64,000 bases of DNA from Rosettibacter sp037481715 (GCA_037481715.1 JBBFLD010000003.1:186001-250000); one strand, 5' to 3'. Shown: positions 1 through 8,307, counted from the stretch's first letter. Numbers and translations: made by a program. The notes: a model not told the origin generated them from the letters alone.

Positions 1-675
1 GAGTCTTCTTTCAAGAACAGCTACTAAATCTCTATCTGCGCCGGGTAAAAGTCCTGGCATCATTTCAACAACTGTAACTTTACTTCCGAGTGTTGAATAA
101 ACTGTGCTTAATTCCAATCCAATATATCCACCACCTATTACAAGTAACTTTTCTGGAATATCATTCAATTCTAAAGCTGCAGTAGAATCCATAATTCTAT
201 TTGAATTGGCTGGCAGTCCAGGAATTGAAGCAGGCACTGAGCCAGTTGCAATTATTGCTTTATCAAAAACTACTTCTTCAACAGTTCCATCATTTTTTGC
301 AACTGATAATGTATTCGAATTCAGAAATGAAGCTTTACCATTTATATAATTTACTTTTCGTTGTTTAGAAAGTTGACCAAGACCGCCTGTTAATTTATTT
401 ACAACATTATTTTTGAATTCACGAATTTTATTGATATCAATTTTGGGTTTACCAAATTCAACTCCCCATTTTTTAGCTTCTTCTGCTTCATTAATTAATT
501 TTGATATGTGAAGCAAGGCTTTAGAAGGAATGCAGCCGCGATAGAGACAAACTCCGCCTGGATTTTTTTCCATATCGATTAATGTAACCTGCATTCCTAA
601 ATCTGCAGCTAAAAATGCAGCGGCATATCCGCCTGGTCCAGCTCCAATTACAACTAACTGTGTTTTTGTTGACAT
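1..675 (-). CDS. lpdA: Dihydrolipoyl dehydrogenase (E3), N-terminal part, cut by window edge
   Basis: FAD- and NAD-dependent flavoprotein that reoxidises dihydrolipoamide on the E2 subunit of 2-oxoacid dehydrogenase complexes. The 225 visible codons show the N-terminal FAD dinucleotide-binding motif GAGPGG (residues 11-16) and the redox-active disulfide C43-x4-C48 in GGVCLYRGCIPSK. A second Rossmann motif, VIGGGYIGLE, marks the start of the NAD domain. The ATG at 675-673 is preceded by AAAGAG at a suitable distance. The gene lies downstream of aceE and aceF on the same strand, with a 152-base gap after aceF, so this E3 probably serves pyruvate dehydrogenase. The C-terminal half (rest of the NAD domain, interface domain and catalytic His-Glu pair) lies outside the window. 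Confidence 0.95.
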   Translation of the reverse strand, partial: MSTKTQLVVIGAGPGGYAAAFLAADLGMQVTLIDMEKNPGGVCLYRGCIPSKALLHISKLINEAEEAKKWGVEFGKPKIDINKIREFKNNVVNKLTGGLGQLSKQRKVNYINGKASFLNSNTLSVAKNDGTVEEVVFDKAIIATGSVPASIPGLPANSNRIMDSTAALELNDIPEKLLVIGGGYIGLELSTVYSTLGSKVTVVEMMPGLLPGADRDLVAVLERRL

Positions 676-827
676 ATTTTTAATCTCTTTAGTTATTCAA
701 TAGACAAATATAAATGATTCAATTTATTTTAATAAATTCTTTGCTCTGAATGGAATTAACATCAAAGCAGAAAAATTATTCTTTCTGAAACATGCATTAA
801 AATTCTTTTCAAGTATTAAACTAAAAA

Positions 828-2165
828 TTATCCTTCAAGAAAAATTAAGAATGGATTTTCAAGAGCATTAACAATCCATCTTAAAAATCTAATTGCATCT
901 GCACCATCTATAATTCTATGGTCATATGATAATGAAAGAGGCAACATCAATCGTGGTTTGAATTCACCATCAATATAAACTGGTTCTATTATAGATTTGG
1001 ATACACCAAGAATTGCAACTTCTGGTGTGTTAACAATTGGAGTGAAATAAGTTCCTCCAATTCCTCCAAGATTTGAAATTGTAAAACAGCCGCCCTGCAT
1101 TTCTTCGAGTGATAATTTTTTATCACGGGCTTTTTTGGAAATTTCAGAAAGTTCCACACTTAATTGAGTAATATTTTTCTTATCGACATCTTTAATTACA
1201 GGAACAAGCAAGCCTTTCTCTGTATCGACAGCAACACCAATGTTAATATATTTTTTATAAATAATTTCATTTTTCTCCATATCAACACTTGAATTGAATT
1301 GAGGAAATACTTTCAGAGCCGATGCTAAAATTTTAAGCAGAATTGCAGTTACAGTTAATTTGCCACCAGCAGCTTCAACTTTATTTCCAAATTGTTTTCT
1401 AAATTTTTCTACTTCAGTAATATCAGCCTTATCAAATTGAGTAACATGAGGAACTGTATTCCATGCATAAGAGAGATGCTCGGCTGTTTTACGACGAACA
1501 TTACTCATTGGCTGGCGTTCAATTTCTCCCCATTTTGAAAAATCGGGAAGAGGTTCTTTAGAAATTCCAAACTGAACACCTGAAATTATTCCGCCTTTTT
1601 GAATTTGTTCATTCAAAGCTTTGGCATAAGTTTTAACATCATCAATTGTAATTCTTCCTTTTGGACCACTCCCTCTTACCTGTGTAATGTCGATGCCAAT
1701 TTCACGTGCAAATCTTCTTACAGAAGGAGCAGCAGGAACAATTGTTTTTACAATATCTTTCGGAACATCAATAACCTGAGGCATGTGAGTATGTTCTTTG
1801 ACCGGCTCTTTAGTTTCAGGCACATAAGAAATTTTTTCTGTAACTGGTTGTTTATTTTCGATTGGTGCAGGAGTTTCAATCGGCTGTTTTTGTTCTTCTG
1901 CCGGTTTTTCGAGTGCTTTCTCTTCTTCGGAGACCTCAACTGAAATTAATGGCTCACCAACTTTAGCTTTTGTTCCTTCTTTGACATGAACTTTTTTAAT
2001 TATTCCACTTACTTCAGAAGGTACTTCGATTGTAGCTTTGTCAGTTTCGATTTCTACAATAATCTGGTCAATTTCTACACGGTCGCCTTCTTTAACAAGA
2101 ACTTTTATAATATCTGCAGAATTAATGTTTTCGCCAAGATGAGGAAGTTTAAAATCTACTATCAT
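828..2165 (-). CDS. aceF: Pyruvate dehydrogenase E2, dihydrolipoamide acetyltransferase
   Basis: Core subunit that transfers the acetyl group from E1 to CoA. The 445 residues contain one lipoyl domain (about 1-76, lipoyl Lys43 in ETDKA), a Pro/Glu/Lys-rich linker (about 80-140), a peripheral-subunit-binding domain (about 144-182) and the acyltransferase domain (about 205-445) with the active-site motif DHRIIDG (His416, Asp420). Having a single lipoyl domain is shorter than the three-domain E. coli protein. It follows aceE with a 29-base gap and precedes lpd, so the three genes form a pdh operon. A branched-chain or 2-oxoglutarate E2 would have a similar fold; the adjacent homodimeric E1 argues for pyruvate. 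Confidence 0.94.
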   Translation of the reverse strand: MIVDFKLPHLGENINSADIIKVLVKEGDRVEIDQIIVEIETDKATIEVPSEVSGIIKKVHVKEGTKAKVGEPLISVEVSEEEKALEKPAEEQKQPIETPAPIENKQPVTEKISYVPETKEPVKEHTHMPQVIDVPKDIVKTIVPAAPSVRRFAREIGIDITQVRGSGPKGRITIDDVKTYAKALNEQIQKGGIISGVQFGISKEPLPDFSKWGEIERQPMSNVRRKTAEHLSYAWNTVPHVTQFDKADITEVEKFRKQFGNKVEAAGGKLTVTAILLKILASALKVFPQFNSSVDMEKNEIIYKKYINIGVAVDTEKGLLVPVIKDVDKKNITQLSVELSEISKKARDKKLSLEEMQGGCFTISNLGGIGGTYFTPIVNTPEVAILGVSKSIIEPVYIDGEFKPRLMLPLSLSYDHRIIDGADAIRFLRWIVNALENPFLIFLEG

Positions 2166-2194
2166 TTTAGATTTCCAATTTTGTTAGAAAATTT

Positions 2195-4867
2195 TTATGA
2201 CTTAGCCGGATTAGGTTTATCCGGATTAATTCCAAGTTCCTTTTGGGCTTTTTTGAGAACATCAAGTTTAATTTTATTTTCTTTATATAACGAATATAAA
2301 GTTGCATAAGCAATATGCTTAGCATCAACCTCAAAAAAGTCTCTCAAAGCTGCTCTGCTGTCACTTCTTCCATATCCATAAGTTCCAAGTGAATGAAGTG
2401 GACCTGGCAGCCATTTAGCCATTGCATCTTTAATAATCTGAACATAATCCGATGCAGCAACAAAAACACCCGTTTCACCTTTAGTGATTTCAGAAATATA
2501 AGGAACTTTAGGTTGGTCTGGATGGAACATATTCCATCTTTCAATTTCCTGAGCATTAAGGTGAAGATTTTTATAACTTGTAACGCTCCAAATATCTGTA
2601 GAAACTTTATAATTATTTTCCAGAATTTCTGCTGCTTTAATTGCTTCATTTAGAATTGTTCCGCTGCCGAGTAAATGAGCTTTTAATTTTTGTTCCTTCA
2701 TCTCACTGGCTTTAAATTTATACATGCCTTTTAATATTCCATCTTTAACATCGCCTGGCATTGGCGGCTGAACATAATTTTCATTCATTATAGTTATGTA
2801 ATAAAATATATCTTCTTGTTTTTCATACATTCGATAAATACCATCACGAATTATTACTGCAAGTTCATAAGCAAATGCAGGGTCATAAGCTAAAAGATTT
2901 GGAACTGGATAAGCCAGAAGATGACTATGTCCATCCTGATGCTGCAAACCTTCTCCAGCAAGAGTTGTTCTTCCAGCAGTAGCTCCAAGTAGAAATCCTT
3001 TGCAGCGCATATCCCCAGCAGCCCAGATTAAATCTCCTACTCTTTGAAATCCAAACATAGAATAAAATGAAAAGAATGGGATTGTATTTATTCCATGCAC
3101 TGAATAAGCTGTTCCAGCTGCAATGAATGATGACATGGCACCAGCTTCTGTAATTCCTTCTTCAAGTATCTGACCATTTTTTGCTTCTTTGTAATAAAGA
3201 AGAGTATCTTTATCAACTGGCTCGTATAATTGTCCAACATGAGAATAGATTCCTACTTGTCTAAATAAAGCTTCCATTCCAAAAGTTCTTGCTTCGTCTG
3301 GAACTATAGGAACAATTAGATGGCCGATTTCTTTATCTTTCAATAATTTTGAGAGAATTCTAACATAAACCATTGTTGTAGATACTTCGTGTCCATCTGA
3401 ACCTTTATAAAATTCTTCAAACAATTCTTCTGAAGGAGCTTTCAGAGGTGCTGCTTTAATTACTCTTTTAGGAAGATAACCGCCAAGAGCTTTTCTTCTT
3501 TCTTTAAGATATTGGATTTCGGGTGAATCTTCAGGCGGGCGGTAGAAAGGAGCATTAGCAACTTCTTCATCACTTATTGGAATTGAAAATCTAGTTCTAA
3601 ATTCTCTTAGTTCTTCTTCGTTTAATTTTTTCTGCTGATGAGTAATATTTTTGCCCTCACCAGCTTCGCCCAAGCCATAACCTTTAACTGTTTTTGCAAG
3701 AATAACAGTTGGAGCATCTTTATGTTCAACAGCAGCTTTGTATGCGGCATAAACTTTTTCCGGGTCGTGTCCTCCCCTTTTCATTTTTCGAAGCTGTTCA
3801 TCCGTATAATGTTCTACAAGTTTCAGAAGTTCTGGATATTTGCCAAAGAAATGTTCTCGAATATATTTTCCATCTCTTGTAACATAATTTTGAGATTCAC
3901 CGTCAATAGATTCATTCATTCTTTTAATCAATAAACCTGTTTTATCTGCTTCGAGCAATGGGTCCCAGTCGCTTCCCCAAACAACTTTAATTACATTCCA
4001 ACCTGCTCCTCTAAAAATTGCTTCGAGTTCTTGAATTATATTTCCATTGCCTCTTACAGGTCCATCAAGTCTTTGCAAATTACAATTGATTACAAAAATT
4101 AAGTTATCCAATTTTTCGCGAGCAGCAAGAGTAATTGCACCAAGAGTTTCAGGTTCATCAGTTTCTCCATCGCCAATAAAAGCCCAGACTTTCTGGTCAC
4201 TTGGTTTTTTCAAGCCTCTGTCTTCGAGATATCTAATAAATCTTGCCCTATAAATTGCCTGAATTGGACCTAATCCCATAGAAACTGTAGGAAATTCCCA
4301 GAAATCAGGCATAAGCCATGGATGAGGATAAGATGAAAGGCCACCGCCGGGTTGTAGTTCTCTTCTAAAATTTTCAAGTTGTTCTTTAGTTAATCTGCCT
4401 TCAAGAAAAGCTCTAGCATAAACACCTGGGGCTGCATGTCCCTGAAAATAAATAATATCACCATCATGATTTCCATCTTTACCGCGGAAGAAATGATTAA
4501 ATCCAATTTCATAGAGAGTAGCAAGCGATGCAAAAGTTGAAATGTGTCCTCCAATGCCTGGTTCAATTTTGTTTGCTCTTACAACCATTGCCATTGCATT
4601 CCATCGAATCAAATTTTTAATTCTTCTTTCAATTTCTCTTCCGCCTGGAAAAGGAGGTTGCTTTTCTTTTGGTATTGTGTTGATATGAGGTGTATTTGCA
4701 GTAAAAGGAATTTCAACGCCTTTTTGATGTGCGTATGTATCAAGATTGTGCAAAAGTTCCTTTACTTTTTCTGGTCCTTCTGCTTGCAATACATATTCTA
4801 AGGATTCAAGCCACTCTCTTAATTCAATATCTTCAATTTGATTATTGCCAAAATTATTTTCGTTCAT
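2195..4867 (-). CDS. aceE: Pyruvate dehydrogenase E1 component, homodimeric type
   Basis: Thiamine-diphosphate enzyme that decarboxylates pyruvate and reductively acetylates the lipoyl arm of E2. At 890 residues it matches the single-chain AceE family rather than the alpha/beta type. The thiamine-diphosphate/Mg motif GDGE...NCNLQR is present in the first half, along with family-typical stretches such as GHISTFAS and YFQGHAAPG, and the transketolase-like central domain contains GLQHQDGHSH. The ATG is preceded by GGGAGA. The last residues are Lys/Pro-rich. It is the first gene of the aceE-aceF-lpd unit. A homodimeric E1 paired with a single-lipoyl E2 is an ordinary but noteworthy combination. 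Confidence 0.96.
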   Translation of the reverse strand: MNENNFGNNQIEDIELREWLESLEYVLQAEGPEKVKELLHNLDTYAHQKGVEIPFTANTPHINTIPKEKQPPFPGGREIERRIKNLIRWNAMAMVVRANKIEPGIGGHISTFASLATLYEIGFNHFFRGKDGNHDGDIIYFQGHAAPGVYARAFLEGRLTKEQLENFRRELQPGGGLSSYPHPWLMPDFWEFPTVSMGLGPIQAIYRARFIRYLEDRGLKKPSDQKVWAFIGDGETDEPETLGAITLAAREKLDNLIFVINCNLQRLDGPVRGNGNIIQELEAIFRGAGWNVIKVVWGSDWDPLLEADKTGLLIKRMNESIDGESQNYVTRDGKYIREHFFGKYPELLKLVEHYTDEQLRKMKRGGHDPEKVYAAYKAAVEHKDAPTVILAKTVKGYGLGEAGEGKNITHQQKKLNEEELREFRTRFSIPISDEEVANAPFYRPPEDSPEIQYLKERRKALGGYLPKRVIKAAPLKAPSEELFEEFYKGSDGHEVSTTMVYVRILSKLLKDKEIGHLIVPIVPDEARTFGMEALFRQVGIYSHVGQLYEPVDKDTLLYYKEAKNGQILEEGITEAGAMSSFIAAGTAYSVHGINTIPFFSFYSMFGFQRVGDLIWAAGDMRCKGFLLGATAGRTTLAGEGLQHQDGHSHLLAYPVPNLLAYDPAFAYELAVIIRDGIYRMYEKQEDIFYYITIMNENYVQPPMPGDVKDGILKGMYKFKASEMKEQKLKAHLLGSGTILNEAIKAAEILENNYKVSTDIWSVTSYKNLHLNAQEIERWNMFHPDQPKVPYISEITKGETGVFVAASDYVQIIKDAMAKWLPGPLHSLGTYGYGRSDSRAALRDFFEVDAKHIAYATLYSLYKENKIKLDVLKKAQKELGINPDKPNPAKS

Positions 4868-4986
4868 ATTTATCTCCCAATTTTCAAATATTATTTTCTT
4901 TTTGATTTTTATGAAATTAACACACTCAATAAAGTTTTAGTTCATTTAACAATAATCACTAACAAAGTTAATAAAAAAAATCTTCA

Positions 4987-5883
4987 TTAATTTTTTTCTT
5001 CTGTTTCGTTATCTGGCTCGGCATGAACCATAACCTTAACATTTTTAATTCTTGAAGTAATTGCTTTTTCAACTTTATGAGAAATTTCATGAGCTTTATC
5101 GATTGTCATTGTTTTGCTTACATGAATATTAAGGTCAACAAATTTGTAAGGACCGGATTCTCTAACTTTAATGTCGTGAGATAAAATTACTTCAGGAATT
5201 TCACTTACAATTTCTTCTACTTCTTCTTTTAATCCCGAAGGGGCTCTGTCAATTAATGCATCAAAAGATTTCTTTCCAAGGCGGTAACTTACTGTCATAA
5301 CAATAAACGAAACAATTAAGCCTGCAACAGCATCTGCATAATAAAAATTAAAAGAGGCACATATCAAACCAATTATTACTACTGATGAACTCAAAATATC
5401 TGTAGAAAAATGGAGCGCGTCTGCTTCGAGTGCCTGACTGTTGTATTTTTTTGCTGCTTTGCTGAGAGCATTTGAACGAGTTATATCCACAATAATTGAT
5501 GTAATCATAACTACAAAAGCCCATATTGTAACTTCAATTTCTACTTTGTTTGTTACCAATCTTTTAATTGCTTCATAAATTATCCAGATGCTTGTTACAA
5601 AAAGTAAAATTGTTTCTATCAATGCGGAATAATTTTCAATTTTGCCATGACCATAATTATGACTTTCATCTGCAGGTTTATCTGAATACTTAACAGCAAA
5701 ATATGTAATGCCCGCAGCAATTAAATCCAATCCTGAATGCAAAGCTTCGGATAAAATACCAAGACTTCCAGTTATCAAACCAATAATTAATTTAAAAGTT
5801 GTAAGAAAAACCGCCGCAACAGCAGATGCAAATGCAATATTTCTTTTTTTAATCAAATCACTTTTAGTAAAATCTTCTTCCAT
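4987..5883 (-). CDS. Cation diffusion facilitator family transporter
   Basis: Inner-membrane proton-coupled exporter of divalent metals (Zn, Fe, Mn or Co; the substrate cannot be read from sequence). About 298 residues with six predicted membrane helices, followed by a cytoplasmic ferredoxin-like domain of about 80 residues. Metal-site signatures are HSGLDLIA near helix 2 and ALEADALHFSTDILSS near helix 5, matching the D/H-x3-D pattern of the family. A GTG at 5895 would add four residues; the ATG at 5883 has GGA about 7 bases upstream and is preferred. It is transcribed divergently from the sulfur operon, whose promoter lies about 60 bases away. Confidence 0.9.
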   Translation of the reverse strand: MEEDFTKSDLIKKRNIAFASAVAAVFLTTFKLIIGLITGSLGILSEALHSGLDLIAAGITYFAVKYSDKPADESHNYGHGKIENYSALIETILLFVTSIWIIYEAIKRLVTNKVEIEVTIWAFVVMITSIIVDITRSNALSKAAKKYNSQALEADALHFSTDILSSSVVIIGLICASFNFYYADAVAGLIVSFIVMTVSYRLGKKSFDALIDRAPSGLKEEVEEIVSEIPEVILSHDIKVRESGPYKFVDLNIHVSKTMTIDKAHEISHKVEKAITSRIKNVKVMVHAEPDNETEEKN

Positions 5884-5939
5884 AATTAATTCCACTCATA
5901 GCATTTACAAAAATATTTCAAAAAAAATTAAAAAATTAC

Positions 5940-5968
5940 TTGACATATTATCTTATTAAAATTATATT
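5940..5968 (+). promoter_or_regulatory. Sigma70-like promoter of the sulfur assimilation operon
   Basis: TTGACA (5940-5945), a 17-base spacer, then TATATT (5963-5968). The -35 box is a perfect consensus and the -10 box is one base off. The inferred transcription start is near 5975, about 18 bases before the first leader-peptide ATG. This is the only strong promoter-like site seen between the divergent transporter gene and the operon. The start point is inferred. Confidence 0.7.
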
Positions 5969-5992
5969 CGCAATAAAAAGAAAAAGAAGTTA

Positions 5993-6067
5993 ATGCAATT
6001 TAACAAATCTTACATATGTTGTAACTGTATGAACAAGTTTCTCCAATCTGTGAGGGGAAGGAAGTAA
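5993..6067 (+). CDS. Cysteine leader peptide 1 (24 aa) of the transcription attenuator
   Basis: A 24-codon ORF whose codons 9-13 read Cys-Cys-Asn-Cys-Met (TGT TGT AAC TGT ATG, 6017-6031). Its last third (6044-6067) is the same sequence that forms the 5' arm of an antiterminator with 6096-6109. A ribosome stalled at the Cys codons would leave 6044-6057 free; a ribosome that reaches the TAA at 6065-6067 would cover it. This is the geometry of classical amino-acid attenuators such as trp, his and leu. The SD is weak (AAGAAG). I recognise no homologue. The inferred role is to sense charged tRNA-Cys for the downstream sulfur genes; the peptide itself probably has no function. Confidence 0.85.
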   Translation: MQFNKSYICCNCMNKFLQSVRGRK

Positions 6068-6109
6068 AGTTTTTATTTATATTATTCAAAAAAAGCCCTT
6101 CACAGATTG
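6044..6109 (+). promoter_or_regulatory. Antiterminator hairpin of the cysteine attenuator
   Basis: The arm 6044-6057 (CAATCTGTGAGGGG) pairs with 6096-6109 (CCCTTCACAGATTG) over 14 consecutive positions: 13 Watson-Crick pairs and one G-U (6054/6099). The 3' arm is most of the left arm and loop of the terminator hairpin at 6091-6121, so the two structures exclude each other. The 5' arm lies inside the coding sequence of leader peptide 1, just downstream of its Cys codons, which couples the choice to ribosome position. Confidence 0.88.
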
Positions 6110-6121
6110 AAGGGCTTTTTT
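6091..6121 (+). terminator. Rho-independent terminator within the leader (attenuator)
   Basis: Stem AGCCCTTCA (6094-6102) / TGAAGGGCT (6108-6116) with loop CAGAT. It can be extended by three A-T pairs, and a run of six T residues spans 6116-6121. The terminator sits upstream of all structural genes, between leader peptide 1 and leader peptide 2, which is expected for attenuation rather than for the end of a gene. Its 5' arm and loop are sequestered when the antiterminator 6044-6109 forms. Confidence 0.9.
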
Positions 6122-6154
6122 GTTATACTAAATTCAAATTGAAAGGGAAGAAAA

Positions 6155-6301
6155 ATGGCAACGTATAGTAAAAATAATTTTATACCAGACATAAGTTATA
6201 GGCATTATAAGCCTAATATATCTAAACATTCATTTCATCAGTCCGCATTAATTTCTACTCTCCTTACCTGTCCCTGTTGCTGCATGATGTGCTGTTGTTA
6301 A
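6155..6301 (+). CDS. Cysteine-rich small ORF 2 (48 aa), second leader peptide
   Basis: A 48-codon ORF with a good SD (AAAGGGAAG at 6142-6150, four bases before the ATG). Its last ten residues are C-P-C-C-C-M-M-C-C-C, that is seven cysteines and two methionines directly before the TAA at 6299-6301. It lies past the attenuator terminator and 133 bases before the first structural gene, so it is translated only from read-through transcripts. Such a terminal run of the regulated amino acid argues for a second sensing peptide, by ribosome stalling or translational attenuation. Polycysteine upstream ORFs are known to control cysteine genes in mycobacteria. A small metal-binding protein is the alternative. 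No homologue is recognised. Confidence 0.75.
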   Translation: MATYSKNNFIPDISYRHYKPNISKHSFHQSALISTLLTCPCCCMMCCC

Positions 6302-6353
6302 TACAGTACTACCTTACTTAGCTATAATCACTTTATCATAAAATAATATCATT

Positions 6354-6377
6354 AGGACTTAATAAAGCTTAAGTCCT
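6354..6377 (+). other. Hairpin between leader ORF 2 and the first sulfur gene
   Basis: AGGACTTAA (6354-6362) and TTAAGTCCT (6369-6377) form a perfect 9-bp stem with a 6-base loop, extendable by U-G and T-A pairs. No T-run follows, so it is not an intrinsic terminator. It sits 52 bases after the stop of leader ORF 2 and 57 bases before the DUF2061 start. Its role is unknown; it could shape mRNA stability or be part of a second control step. Confidence 0.5.
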
Positions 6378-6434
6378 GAAAAGAGTTCATTAAAAAATCA
6401 ATATAAAATTTTTATAACTAAACTCTAAGAAAAT

Positions 6435-6665
6435 ATGCATGAGAAATCTTATAGAAGTTTAATAAAATCTATTACTTATAGAATTACTGGAAGTTTGTAT
6501 ACAACTTTAATTTCTTACTTATTTACTGATAATCTCAAAATTGCAGCATCAATAGGTGGCGTTGAAGTATTAACAAAAATTTTTATTTACTACTTACATG
6601 AACGAATCTGGAATAAAATTAATCTTGGCAGAGAAAAGAAATCTGATATTGAATACAACATTTGA
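6435..6665 (+). CDS. DUF2061 family small membrane protein
   Basis: 76 residues with the DUF2061 pattern: a basic N-terminus (SYRSLIKSITYRITGS), two hydrophobic helices (about 19-33 and 37-53) and the HERIWNKI motif after the second helix. DUF2061 genes are often found in sulfate-assimilation operons, but the molecular function is unknown. It is the first structural gene after the leader region and overlaps the upstream region of cysH (its TGA at 6663-6665 is 8 bases before the cysH ATG). A role in sulfate or sulfite handling at the membrane is inference from context only. Confidence 0.8.
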   Translation: MHEKSYRSLIKSITYRITGSLYTTLISYLFTDNLKIAASIGGVEVLTKIFIYYLHERIWNKINLGREKKSDIEYNI

Positions 6666-6673
6666 GGATTGAC

Positions 6674-7375
6674 ATGAAAAAAATTGAAGAAATAAAAAGC
6701 TATCTTGAAAACAAAGATACATTTGAAATTATTCAATATATATCAAAAAAATTTGGTAGCAAAGCTGCTTTTTCTACCAGTCTAAGTATTGAAGACCAAG
6801 TTATAACTCACATGCTTGCGGCTATTAATTCAAAGATAAAAATATTTACACTTGATACCGGCAGACTACCAAACGAAACATATAGTTTAATCGAAAAGAC
6901 AAAAGAACGGTTCAATATTAATATTGAAATTTATTTCCCCGATTACAGACAGGTAGAAAAGATGGTAAATAAAAAAGGGATTAATCTCTTTTATGAAAGC
7001 ATTGAAAACAGAAAAGAATGTTGTCGAATAAGAAAAATTGAACCATTAAAAAGAGCATTAAAAAATATGAAAGTCTGGATTACTGGTCTTCGCAGAGAAC
7101 AATCAATTACAAGACAGTATATAGAATTAATTGAATATGATTACAGCTACAAAGTGATAAAATTAAATCCGCTTTATAAATGGTCAGAAAATGAGATTTG
7201 GGATTACATAAGAAAACATAATATTCCTTACAACAGTCTTTATGACAAAAATTATTTGAGTATTGGTTGTGCACCATGCACAAGACCAGTTCAGCCAGGT
7301 GAAGATATCAGAGCTGGCAGATGGTGGTGGGAAAATCCAAATACAAAAGAATGCGGTCTACACATTAAACAATAA
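6674..7375 (+). CDS. cysH: Assimilatory adenylylsulfate (APS) reductase, CysH family
   Basis: Reduces activated sulfate to sulfite with thioredoxin. 233 residues in the adenine-nucleotide alpha-hydrolase fold: a PP-loop-like stretch (FSTSLSIEDQV, about 33-43), the substrate motif TLDTGRLPNETY, and the C-terminal catalytic Cys227 in ECGLH. The two cysteine pairs C116-C117 and C199-x2-C202 are those that hold a [4Fe-4S] cluster, which marks the APS-using type rather than the cluster-free PAPS enzyme. This agrees with the absence of an APS kinase in the operon. A TTG at 6662 is possible, but the ATG at 6674 has GAGG six bases upstream. Confidence 0.93.
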   Translation: MKKIEEIKSYLENKDTFEIIQYISKKFGSKAAFSTSLSIEDQVITHMLAAINSKIKIFTLDTGRLPNETYSLIEKTKERFNINIEIYFPDYRQVEKMVNKKGINLFYESIENRKECCRIRKIEPLKRALKNMKVWITGLRREQSITRQYIELIEYDYSYKVIKLNPLYKWSENEIWDYIRKHNIPYNSLYDKNYLSIGCAPCTRPVQPGEDIRAGRWWWENPNTKECGLHIKQ

Positions 7376-7385
7376 AGAGGTGAAC

Positions 7386-8267
7386 ATGGATTATTTGGAT
7401 AAATTAGAAGCACAAAGTATTTACATTTTTCGAGAAGCATACCGCGAGTTCAAACATCTTGCAATGTTGTGGTCTATTGGCAAGGACAGCACTGTATTAT
7501 TACATCTTGCACGAAAAGCTTTCTTTGGACATGTGCCATTTCCATTAATTCACATTGATACTTCATTTAAAATTCCTGAGATGATTGAATACAGAAACAA
7601 ACTCGCAAAACAATTAAAGCTGAATTTAATAGTTGGTCAGAATAAAGAAGCATTGAGAACGAAGCAAACTTTTCCTGATGGGAATGTTGACCGCATAACA
7701 TGCTGCAAGTTACTTAAGACAGAGGCACTAAAAAAAACACTCTCTGGAAATTTCGTACGATACAAGTTTGACCATGAATTAGGTGTATTTGTTGAAGACC
7801 CAAATAAAGAAGCTTACACAGGTGTAATTGTAGGTGTTAGAGCAGATGAAGAAGGAAGCAGATCAAAAGAAAGATATTTTTCACCAAGAGATAAAAACAG
7901 CGATTGGGATATTGGTGACCAGCCACCTGAACTATGGAATCAATTTAAAACTGAATTTGCACCAAATACTCACGTACGCATTCATCCATTACTTGATTGG
8001 ACTGAATTAAACATCTGGGAATACATTGATAGAGAAAATATTCCTGTTGTATCACTTTATTTTGACAATGGTAATGGAAAAAGATACAGGTCATTAGGCT
8101 GCTATCCGTGCACTTTCCCAATTGAATCAACAGCAAAAAATGTAAAAGAAATTATTGAAGAATTAAAAAGCGGAAAATTAAAAAATATAGCTGAAAGATC
8201 TGGAAGAGCTCAGGACAAAGATGGCGGCGGCACACTCGAAGAATTAAGAAGAGAAGGTTACATGTAA
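7386..8267 (+). CDS. cysD: Sulfate adenylyltransferase subunit 2
   Basis: Catalytic subunit of ATP sulfurylase; makes APS from sulfate and ATP together with the GTPase CysN. 293 residues with the PP-loop SIGKDST (usually SGGKDS, so one position differs), HIDTSFKIPEM, the RADEEGSRSKER loop and the C-terminal SGRAQD-GGGTLEELRREGYM family end. The ATG at 7386 has AGAGGTG directly upstream; an in-frame earlier start at 7263 overlaps cysH heavily and is rejected. It lies 10 bases after cysH. Confidence 0.95.
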   Translation: MDYLDKLEAQSIYIFREAYREFKHLAMLWSIGKDSTVLLHLARKAFFGHVPFPLIHIDTSFKIPEMIEYRNKLAKQLKLNLIVGQNKEALRTKQTFPDGNVDRITCCKLLKTEALKKTLSGNFVRYKFDHELGVFVEDPNKEAYTGVIVGVRADEEGSRSKERYFSPRDKNSDWDIGDQPPELWNQFKTEFAPNTHVRIHPLLDWTELNIWEYIDRENIPVVSLYFDNGNGKRYRSLGCYPCTFPIESTAKNVKEIIEELKSGKLKNIAERSGRAQDKDGGGTLEELRREGYM

Positions 8268-8307
8268 TTAAATCTTGAATTCATTATAAAAATTTTACAG
8301 GGGAAAT

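Noticed and set aside
1748..1939. Small ORFs on the strand opposite the large genes
   Set aside because: They are frame shadows of aceF and similar genes: low-complexity translations without an SD.
5975..6121. SAM or other metabolite riboswitch in the sulfur operon leader
   Set aside because: No multi-helix junction or known core of a sulfur-related riboswitch could be matched; the Cys-codon ORF and the overlapping hairpins explain the region better.
6354..6377. Second terminator before the sulfur genes
   Set aside because: The 9-bp stem has no T-run after it and no alternative partner longer than 5 bp was found in the leader; kept only as a hairpin of unknown role.
7263..7385. N-terminal extension of CysD
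   Set aside because: The in-frame extension lies wholly within cysH apart from the last codons, does not look like CysD, and the ATG at 7386 has its own SD.
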